Shown piece by piece: positions 56,436 through 64,000 of a stretch of 64,000 nucleotides of DNA. The position numbers and the translations under genes were made by a program. The stretch's first letter is position 1. Each line of letters opens with the position of its first letter. Under the pieces are notes generated by a model that was given only the letters and a program-made list of their open reading frames with translations, made no database searches and was not told the DNA's origin. The stretch lies in assembly GCF_002234675.1 (NCBI RefSeq), contig NC_019867.2, forward strand, positions 28,261,166-28,325,165. Reading direction: 5' to 3'. This DNA comes from Oryzias latipes. Taxonomy: Eukaryota; Chordata; Actinopteri; Beloniformes; Adrianichthyidae.

Positions 56436-58420
56436 ACACTCGGGGAGGGGGCACACGCCTGTTACTGATCTTACACACAAACACAGAATCAGAGAAACTT
56501 TGTTCTTGAACAAACACACAAACGACCCGCTCGGAACTTCGCACACACACACTCAGACGTGCAGACTGTATGTAAATAGGCTGACTTTGCTTTTTTTTTT
56601 TTTTTCCTTCTTTAGCTTTTAGTGTTTTTATTTTAATTTTCTGGATAGAAGCAGTCAGTCAGGAAAAGGGGGAGGAGAGAACAGGGGGCGGAGACAAATA
56701 AAACCATCGAAAGGTTTCCTCCTCCTTCTTCTGGACATCCGGCGGCAACCCCTGACCTCTGAGCACATTCCAGACGCACCACGAGAAGAGGAGCAGCCAA
56801 TTGCTCGCACGGCGTCGGATTACTGATCAATCGAAAGTGTACGAGAAGAAGATGTGGATTATTGTTGGATTATTGGTTGATGCGTGGAATCCATGGTGAC
56901 ACGATAACGTGGAGATATTTTAGAGGATGTTGCAGGGAGGTGCTCCTGGGACCGAACTGATCCAAATAAAAAAAGCTTTTTTTTTTCTTTTTTTTTTGTG
57001 TGGAGCTGAACTTCACGATGCAGATCAGCTGACTGACGGAGCGTCTCTCTGCAACAAATTTTACCGAAATGTAAAAGTTCTTGGCAATTAAAAAAAAAAG
57101 ACATTTAATGTGTGAAACTTGTTTAAATAAGGATCGTATTTCTGTTCAAATCCCCCCACGTCCTCCGAGAGCGACCCTGCTGGTCCTTCAGCCAGGATCT
57201 GCAACCTGCTGTCTGACTGAAGTTTGTAGGTACCAAAACGTAACCCTCCCCATACCCGTTACTAGCCCCGCCCCCATCATCTCCTTCAGAGAGCGAAGCC
57301 AATCAGGTTCCTCCCCGAACACTACATTTCCTTCTTCTGTTTGAACTTTCAGGTTGTGTGCCGAACTTGTTTGTGTCTTATGCAGTTCTGGATATAAAAT
57401 GTCTCTGTACCGCTGTCCTGTCCTCGCAGGCCCGCCCACACCTCTCTCCCAGCTCCGCCCACACCCCCTCTCCCAGCCCCGCCCACACCCCTCTCCCAGC
57501 TCCGCCCACACCTCTCTTCCAGCTCCGCCCACACCTCTCTCCCAGCTGTCCCAGAGCTCTGCATGGTCTTTGACAGAATCCAAAGTCTCCTGCCAGTGCC
57601 GCAAATTACGGCTCTGGGAAATTATGTCCTGTGTTGCTTTCATCAGCCAATAGGGGAGAGGTGGGTGGGGCCAGCAACAGCAGTTTGGAGTAAAATTCAA
57701 CAGCAGACAGTGCAGTTTATGTCTCATCCTTCAGAGCAGCAGCTCGGTGGCAGTTTCCTTATTCTCTGCTGTTTCTGACTGGTCCCTTGTGTCTGCAATC
57801 TTTTACGTGATTGGCCCTGTTCTCAATTTTTTTTTTTTTTTTTTTTTTTAAATGCTCCTTGTTGTGGCTTCCCCTGAAGGCTATCTGTGGCATTACTCTG
57901 TTTTTGTTTCAGCTTTCAACCAAAACTCATGGCCTTCCTTTGCGTGTGATGTCACTGGTCACCACGGAGACGGTTCAGCTCTTGTGTTTTCACATTTGTG
58001 GTCTGCCTTCTCTCTTCGGGTGAAAGGACGGCCTGAAACAGTCGCTCAGAACAACATTTCCTGTCTGAGGGTGAAAGACAGACAGCTTGTTGCCACAGCA
58101 ACCCTTCTCTGTTTCCTTTTAGTTAATGGTTGAGCTTTGAAGCGAATAGTTAATTTTTGTATTTTAATAAGAAAAAGGAAAAGGTGATTTTATGTATTTG
58201 CATGCACTCCGGCCGTACGTTCTTTCTTCTGTATGTTTGAGCACTGTATAGTAGCTGTATAGTAGCTGTCTGAGGTGTAGAAGGAGCTCCGCTCAATAGA
58301 GACGCAGAGGACGAACCATCAAAAACCAACAAGTGAATTATTTGATGTAATTACTGATATGGGATCCTTATTTTCTGAGTTAATTTGTTTTCATAAATAA
58401 ACCATATAAACTGAGGAATG
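56436..58420 (+). promoter_or_regulatory. brd3 3' UTR with alternative polyadenylation signals
   Basis: No coding signal follows the TGA at 56433-56435. AATAAA occurs at 56965-56970 and again at 58396-58401 (TCATAAATAAACC), so 3' UTRs of about 0.55 or 2.0 kb are possible. Long T runs lie at about 56590, 56980 and 57827. A 23-24-bp minisatellite lies at 57431-57546. Confidence 0.5.
57431..57546. repeat. Minisatellite, five 23-24-bp units
   Basis: Five units of the form CTCCGCCCACACCTCTCTCCCAG, with the GCCCACACC core starting at 57434, 57457, 57481, 57504 and 57527. Units differ by one or two bases. Each contains a CCGCCC (GC-box-like) and a CACACC (CACC-box-like) motif. It lies in the brd3 3' UTR or just beyond it. 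Confidence 0.9.
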
Positions 58421-58760
58421 TCGGCTAATTTATTATTCTTACCTCTTCTTGTACGGCATATTAATTTACCTGGAGGGGGCGTGGCTCCCGTTTACTTTCT
58501 GAGATCAGTTTATTGTTATAGAAGGACATCCATTTCCTCCTAAAGAATATAAAAGCTGATGCCTAAAATGTCCTTTGCTGATTCAGTTGAGGTGCTAAAG
58601 GCTTCATCGGTGCAAAGCTGTTGATAAAAGATGCTAAATGAAACGCTAACTTTTTAAAGACTCCCTCAGCTAAAAGTACTTCAAGTGTACTATAAGCATA
58701 CTTGGTCTATACTAAAAAGCAAGGCAGCATACTTGAAGTTTACCTTTCATAAACTATATA

Positions 58761-59300
58761 CACTCACCGGCCACTTTATTAGAACCGCCCTGATAGTACC
58801 GGGTTGGACTCCCTTTTACCTTTAGAGCTGCCTGTGTCAGTTGTATCCTCAGTTTCCTGTTCTTAGCTGACAGCAGTGGTACCCGGTGTGGTCTTCGGCT
58901 GCTGTAGTCCATCTGCCTCCAGGTTGGACGTGTTGTGCGTTCAGAGATGCTCTTCTGCAGACCTCAGTTGGAACCAGTGGTTCTTTGAGTTCCTGTTGTC
59001 TTTCTATCAGCTGGAACCAGTATGGCCATTCTCATTTGACCTCTGGCATCAACAAGGCGTTTCTGCTCACTGAATATTTTCTCTTTTTTGCACCATTCTC
59101 TGTAAACCCTAGAGATGTTTGTGGGTGAAAATCCCAGGAGATCAGATCAGCTCATCTGGCACCAACAACCATGCCACGTTCAAAGTCACTTTAATCACCT
59201 TTCTTCCCTGTTCTGATGTTCAGGTTGTAATCCCTCGGGTCACATTGGTTGCAAAGCCATCAGAACTGGAGTTGCAACACAGGCTGATGACATCATTTGA
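58761..59300. mobile_element. Widespread vertebrate repeat (CACTCACCGGCCACTTTATT)
   Basis: Starts with CACTCACCGGCCACTTTATT followed by AG. It continues with TGTAGTCCATCTGCCTCCAG, GACGTGTTGTGCGTTCAGAG, CTGACCTCTGGCATCAACAA-like and CACCAACAACCATGCCACG, an order seen in many fish and frog genomes. No intact protein is encoded. I cannot name the family with confidence. Confidence 0.6.
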
Positions 59301-59979
59301 ATTTTACGCCCTTGTGTTGGTCTTGTGTGGTTTGCATTCTTCAGTTGTAATTATGCAGCCCTCTGCAGACAGTAGATTGCATCCTGACAGCCTTTTCAAT
59401 GCTGCTGTCCTGAACTGCAGTGGTTATCTTTGATCTTTCTTTGTAAGGCCTGTTAGTACACCAGCAGCTTTTTTTCCTCTTCGAGGATTTCAAACGGTTG
59501 AACCGGTCGACGTGTGTCAAAAACCAAAGGTATGTCTGAATAAACCCCTTTTGTAATTGAGGCCAAACTTTATTAATTTCAATCATGTTTGAAAATCTTT
59601 GGTGTTGGACCGGACGGAAAAGGAAAGAGGGGAACAAGAGAGAGGGACGTTAGAGAGAGGGGGGGGTAGGAGGGTGATAATAGGAGGGGAAGGGGGGTAA
59701 GACCATGAAGCAGCATAGAGCAGGCAGGTTTACTGGTTGTTTATCGTTACGGTACGGTTCACATGTAGTACAAAAAGGGCGGGGCCTGTTCACACACACT
59801 CAAATATTATCAACACACCTGCTAGCCGCAAAAATGTCCACATGTCAACATGCACACAAAACAGATAGTGTTCACGAACGCATACTTATGCCTTTAAACC
59901 AACTAGTGTGAAATCTTTCATTCATTCAATCATGCAAACTATTAGTGCAAAGGTGAGCTAACACCTGTGCTCAGGTGAG

Positions 59980-62060
59980 TGTTTATGTTCTTCTAAAATG
60001 GATGGTGGAATGTGAAAAGAAGGAGGAGGAGCGCCCAGCCACCCCCACACCCATACCCCCGCCGCAGCAGCAGCGGCAGCCGGAATTCCCCCAGCGCCAC
60101 ACGGGAACAGGCAGGGAACAACCGCCCCCCGGGCGACCAAGACCGCCACCCAGGCCAGGGCCAGCAGGACCGCCGCGAGGCCCCCAGAGCCAGAGAGCAG
60201 GGAGGCGCAGAGGGAAAAAGAGCGCCGCCCCAGCCCAGCCAGGAAAGCAGCCCCCCGCTGCGCCGGAAGAGCCCAACGCAGGGCCCCACCGGAGAGGGAC
60301 GCCCACAGCCCCAGACGAGCACCCCACCACCACCCAGGAGTTCCGGGCATCCCCCCGCCCCAACCCCAGGTACGAGCCAGGACCCCCCAAGGGAGACCCG
60401 CTCCGCACTCCAGGCAGCCACCCACCCGGCCCACGGTTGGTCCAGGTAGGAGCAAGGCAGGGGCCCGCCGCCCCCGCCCAGGAGGGGGGAACCCCGGGGA
60501 AAAAAGGGCGGCCCATAAGGGATGTTATAAATATGGCCCGACCAGGCTCGGCCATGTTGGAAGTTTGGCGGGGCCCAGCGCCCAGGGGCAAGGACCAGGA
60601 CCCACCCCCCAGGGACACGAACACCCCCGGCTCAGGTGTAATATGAACCCCCCCACCGTGCGGAGAGAGCACCGCCGGGCCCAGGGAGCCGGCACCCAAG
60701 GGACACGGCCGCCATCGCCAAGGGGCCCGCACCCCCCACCAGGGACGGGGTAGGGGACAGATGGACCCAGGTCCCACCTTCCTTGTAAAATGTGTGTGCG
60801 TGTATGGGTGTTTGAGAGGGTGTTTGTGTGCATGTGTGTGTGTTTATGTTTGAATGTATATATTGAAGGGGGAGGGGTGTGTGTACTAAGGGGGGTGCAG
60901 TTAAAATTGGCGAGTAGGGCACTAAGGGGACATCTCCTGATTACTCACAGTGATGTCCCCTCACCCTCCACACCAAGGGGCCCTAAATGTCTAAGGTGCG
61001 GTTAAAATTGGCGGGTAGGGTGCCAGGAGGACATCTGCTGCTTGCTGGCAGTGATGTCCAAGCACCCCCCCTACCAAGGACCCTACGTGTCTAAGGTGCA
61101 AATAAAACCGAAAGAGGGGGGGCCCACTCCATACGGCAACCATAGGAGGGGGGCCACTCCCAAGTAGCCCCCCCCCAAGGCGCATCGCAGGCTAAACCCC
61201 CCACCCCCTCACCCTAATATGAGGTTATATAAGGAAGGGGGTAAATTGGGGACAGCTGGTAGACTGTCCCCCGGTGGTCAAACAGCCGTCCCCCAGCCCA
61301 CCCCCAGCAAAGGGGCCAGGGCCACCCAGCCCAGGGGCCCACCCCCGGAGGCGCCGACACCCCAGGCCCGGCACCACCCACCCCACACAGAGAGAGAGGA
61401 GCCAGAAAGCGTCGCCCCCCCCCGGAGCAAGCCCAGGCCCCCACCCCCAGACGCCGGCCCTAGAAGAGCTCTGGTCAGGCCTCGACGGGACCGAGGAGGC
61501 CAACCGGCCGAGGCAACCACTGATTGCCTCAGCGGAGACCCCGACCCGCTAGCCCCCCCGACCCGTACTAATAATGGGCCCCCCCTCCCCCCAGAACGCC
61601 CCCCCACAGGACAGGGCCGACAAGCCCCCCACCCCACCCCACCCCAGACCCCGCAGCCGAAGCGGGTGACACCCAGAGCGACCGGGGGCCCCGAGAGGGT
61701 TGCCCCGTCCCGTCCCAGAGCCAGGGAAGGGCCGATCCCAGCCCCAGGTGCAGATGGGCAGCCCATCCGGCGCCGCTGGGCCCCCCCACCCGAGCAGGGC
61801 CCCCCGCCAACCCCCCCCAGCACAGGCAAAGGGACCACCCCCCAAGCCAAGCCAGACCACCACCCCACCCCCCCACCACGCACCCCCACACCCAAGCCCA
61901 GAGGACCACGCAGCGCCCCAGCCCGCCCCACCCAGGCACCGGACCCGACCCCCCGACCAACGGAGCCCCCCACCGCCCCCGCCAGGCACCGGAAGCCCCG
62001 ACCCCCACCCCAAACCACGGCAGAAGGGCAAGGAGCAGCGACGACCAAGCCCTCCACCCC
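59980..62060 (-). repeat. Extremely G-rich (L1-sense) 3' region of the L1 element
   Basis: About 2.1 kb in which the plus strand is dominated by C runs of 3-8, with few T, so the L1 transcript would be a near-continuous series of G runs. Long open frames on both strands here (Pro/Arg-rich on plus, Gly-rich on minus) come from composition: they show no domain, and overlapping frames are open at once. The region starts directly at the ORF2 stop. Confidence 0.75.
60895..61100. repeat. Two tandem units of about 100 bp within the L1 3' region
   Basis: Units starting at 60895 and 60996 share GTGCRGTTAAAATTGGCG, GGACATCTSCTG, CAGTGATGTCC, ACCAAGG and CCCTA(A/C)(A/G)TGTCTAAG. A third start, GTGCAAATAAAACC at 61096, diverges. 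The units differ by about 20 percent. Confidence 0.8.
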
Positions 62061-64000
62061 CTAAGTCATGGAGTCAACCACAGGAGACCAGAGAGACTGA
62101 ATTCTTTCAAAGTTACTTGAGCTTTGGGCTGACATTTTTTCCAAGCTGATATGATCAAACAGCAGATTTCTGTGTTGACTTATGTTTATATTTTTCTTGT
62201 TTTTCCAATTTATTAAAATAGTTTTTTTGGCAATACAAAGAGTTATGAAAATGATAGATGCTAATCCTTCTTCTATATCGATGGCACTCATGTCACCAAG
62301 CACACAAAGTGACGGTGAGGCAGTGATTGAAACCTTAAGCCAGACTGATAAATCGGCACATACCTGCTGCCAGAGAGCCCTGACAGGAGTGCAGAACCAC
62401 AGTGCGTGCATGTAGCTGTCGGGTAGATTATTATCACAGTGCTCGCAAATGTCTGAGTTACTGAGACCCATCTTGAACATCCTCTGTCCAGTGTAGTAAA
62501 TTCTGTGAAGAGTTTTGAGATGGATTAGCTGCAGATTTGGACTTTTTGTCAGTTTAAAGGTGTTTAGACAAAGTTCTGACCAGAAGCTTTCATCTGTGCT
62601 GATGCTCAAATCTGCATCCCATTTTTTTGTTGGAAGGGCAATATTGTTATCTAAATTACATAAAAGTTTGTATATTTTGGAGAGAGTTCTATTCATTGAA
62701 AAATTAATCAGAGTGGTAACTACATCTGGTAGCTTTAAATCGTCGTCTTTAATTTTATACTTTTTAGTAATACTTGATTTAAGTTGCTGATATTCCAAGA
62801 AGTTATTTATTCCATGTTTGTCTTGAAGTTCCTGGGGGGTTATGAATCTTCTATCAATAATTACGTGCTCTAGTTGTTTTATGCCCCCTGCTTGCCAAGC
62901 TGGGAAGTGAATCATTTTTTTGTTAATAAGGATGTCCGGGTTGTTCCAGATGGGTGTCATTTTGCACGGTTGAATTGATGATTTTGATATTTTGAGAAAT
63001 TCCCACCAGGCTGTTAAGGTGGCATTTATATTAATGCTTTTGAAACAATCCTGTTTTTTAACTGTATGGCTAATAAATGGTAGCTGTGACAGGTTGATCT
63101 TTCCACATAACACCTGTTCCAAGTCTAACCATGAGTTGGTTTCTGGATTATTTTTTAACCATTTTAAGATATATTGTAATCTATTTGCAAGAAAGTATTT
63201 GTGGAAATTAGGTAGTTCTAATCCTCCACAGCTTTTTGCAGATTTTAAAGTTTTTAGACTAATTCTTGCAGGTTTGTTGTTCCATAGAAAGCTTGATATG
63301 GATGAGTCTAATGTTTTGAACCATTTTAATGGCGGTTGTGTGGGAATCATTGAGAAGAGATAATTAACTTTGGGTAAGATTTTCATTTTAACCGTGGCTA
63401 CCTTGCCCATAAGGGACAGAGGCAGGTTGGTCCAGCGTGTTAGATCGTCCTGTATGCTTTTCAGTAATGGGGTGTGGTTTAGCTGCACCAGTTCTGATAG
63501 TTTGGGGGAAAAGTAGATACCCAGATATTTGATATTTCCTGTTTTGACTGGAATTGTGAGTCTTTGTTCCATATTCCTGTTAAGTGGTAATAAAACAGAC
63601 TTATTCCAATTAATGGAATAGTCTGATATGGAGGAGAATTCATTTATGATCATTGCTGTTTCATTTACAGAATGTAAATTCCTTAAAAACAGTAATATGT
63701 CATCCGCATAAAGACTAATTTTATGATGGCTGTGTTTGGTTTTTATTCCTATAATGCTCTCATTCTGTCTTATTGCTGCAGCTAAAGGCTCAATGAATAT
63801 AGCAAAAAGAGAAGGAGAGAGTGGGCAGCCCTGTCTGGTTCCTCTTCCAAGAAAAAACCTGTTTGAAGTCTGTTTATTAGTTCTAACTGATGCATTGGGG
63901 TTGTGATATAATATTTTGATCCAATTGATGAATGCTTCTCCAAAACCAAACTTATGGAGGGCAGCAATAAGGAACTTCCAATTAACTCTGTCAAAGGCTT
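62061..64000 (-). CDS. L1 ORF2 protein, C-terminal part (RT to zinc knuckle), open to window edge
   Basis: The frame is open from the window edge (64000) to a TAG at 62061-62063, about 645 codons. Seen in order: AFDRVNWKFL (RT motif A), TRQGCPLSPSLFAIFIEPLA (motif B), SLYADDILLF (motif C with the catalytic Asp-Asp), then the thumb, with LPLSLMGKVATVKMKILPK and FLWNNKPARISLKTL. Near the C-terminus is a cysteine-histidine knuckle C-x2-C-x9-H-x4-C (CEHCDNNLPDSYMHALWFC). The spacing and the LHRIYYTGQRM segment fit teleost L1/Tx1-group ORF2. The endonuclease half and ORF1 lie outside the window. No internal stop or frameshift was found, so the copy is fairly young. An internal Met at 63653 is not the start. 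Confidence 0.88.
   Translation of the reverse strand, partial: AFDRVNWKFLIAALHKFGFGEAFINWIKILYHNPNASVRTNKQTSNRFFLGRGTRQGCPLSPSLFAIFIEPLAAAIRQNESIIGIKTKHSHHKISLYADDILLFLRNLHSVNETAMIINEFSSISDYSINWNKSVLLPLNRNMEQRLTIPVKTGNIKYLGIYFSPKLSELVQLNHTPLLKSIQDDLTRWTNLPLSLMGKVATVKMKILPKVNYLFSMIPTQPPLKWFKTLDSSISSFLWNNKPARISLKTLKSAKSCGGLELPNFHKYFLANRLQYILKWLKNNPETNSWLDLEQVLCGKINLSQLPFISHTVKKQDCFKSININATLTAWWEFLKISKSSIQPCKMTPIWNNPDILINKKMIHFPAWQAGGIKQLEHVIIDRRFITPQELQDKHGINNFLEYQQLKSSITKKYKIKDDDLKLPDVVTTLINFSMNRTLSKIYKLLCNLDNNIALPTKKWDADLSISTDESFWSELCLNTFKLTKSPNLQLIHLKTLHRIYYTGQRMFKMGLSNSDICEHCDNNLPDSYMHALWFCTPVRALWQQVCADLSVWLKVSITASPSLCVLGDMSAIDIEEGLASIIFITLCIAKKTILINWKNKKNINISQHRNLLFDHISLEKMSAQSSSNFERIQSLWSPVVDSMT

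Larger units (their letters stand above)
59545..64000 (-). mobile_element. L1-type non-LTR retrotransposon, 3' part (5' end beyond the window)
   Basis: Minus-strand element: the C-terminal half of ORF2 (64000 to 62061), then a long G-rich 3' region (62060 to about 59980), then an ordinary AT-richer segment with AATAAA at 59574-59569 (TTTATT on the plus strand). The exact 3' end is inferred; no long A tail or target duplication is obvious. Confidence 0.75.

Noticed and set aside
59975..60777. Plus-strand frame of 223 codons and minus-strand frame of 264 codons
   Set aside because: Same compositional effect as above; no start context, splice pattern or recognisable domain.
61219..62064. Long plus-strand open frame (281 codons, Pro/Arg-rich) and overlapping minus-strand frames of up to about 260 codons (Gly-rich)
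   Set aside because: Both strands and several frames are open at once because the region is nearly T-free on one strand. The proteins are low complexity with no domain, and the stretch is the 3' region of an L1 element.

Overview
This is vertebrate nuclear DNA, almost certainly from a teleost fish. It has long introns with GT-AG borders, AT-rich gene-poor intervals, abundant microsatellites, and a dense load of teleost-type DNA transposons, tRNA-derived SINEs and non-LTR retrotransposons. The mix of elements is compatible with a medaka-like fish, but the species is not proven by anything seen here.

Three protein-coding genes lie in tandem on the + strand. (1) qsox2, coding 1047-14627 in 12 exons: a membrane-anchored quiescin sulfhydryl oxidase with a thioredoxin CGHC site, an Erv/ALR FAD-oxidase domain and a C-terminal membrane segment. 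(2) nacc2, coding 26197-32705 in 7 exons: a BTB/POZ plus BEN-domain transcriptional regulator. (3) brd3, coding 43905-56435 in 11 coding exons: a BET protein with two bromodomains, a basic/coiled-coil segment and an ET domain. The exons were assembled by hand. The reading frames join without a break for qsox2 (654 aa) and brd3 (671 aa), and for nacc2 (625 aa) provided one weak splice donor is accepted. All three genes have human counterparts on 9q34, which supports these paralogue names over the NACC1/BRD4 or QSOX1 alternatives.

Layout: 1-1046 is upstream sequence of qsox2 with a 178-bp GATA microsatellite. 1.0-15.6 kb is qsox2, its introns holding hAT, Tc1, SINE and MITE copies. 15.6-26.1 kb is a repeat-rich interval that probably hides the untranslated first exon of nacc2. 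26.2-33.0 kb is nacc2. 33.0-37.2 kb is retrotransposon debris, including an L2/CR1/Rex1-type reverse transcriptase split by a SINE. 37.5-38.6 kb is a GC-rich promoter-like region for brd3, led by CCAAT boxes at 30-bp spacing. 38.6-43.7 kb is the 5' intron of brd3. 43.7-58.4 kb is brd3 with its 3' UTR. 58.7-59.5 kb is an old interspersed repeat. 59.5-64.0 kb is the 3' part of an L1-type retrotransposon on the - strand: an open ORF2 that runs off the window and a roughly 2-kb, extremely G-rich (L1-sense) 3' region.

The three genes do not form a pathway. One is a secretory-pathway disulfide-forming enzyme and two are chromatin/transcription regulators. The most unusual features are the 30-bp-phased CCAAT array, the G-rich L1 3' region, a Pro-to-Trp change in the ZA loop of bromodomain 1, three different TTAA-flanked non-autonomous transposon families, a near-perfect 61-nt palindrome within one of them, and several datable nested insertions.
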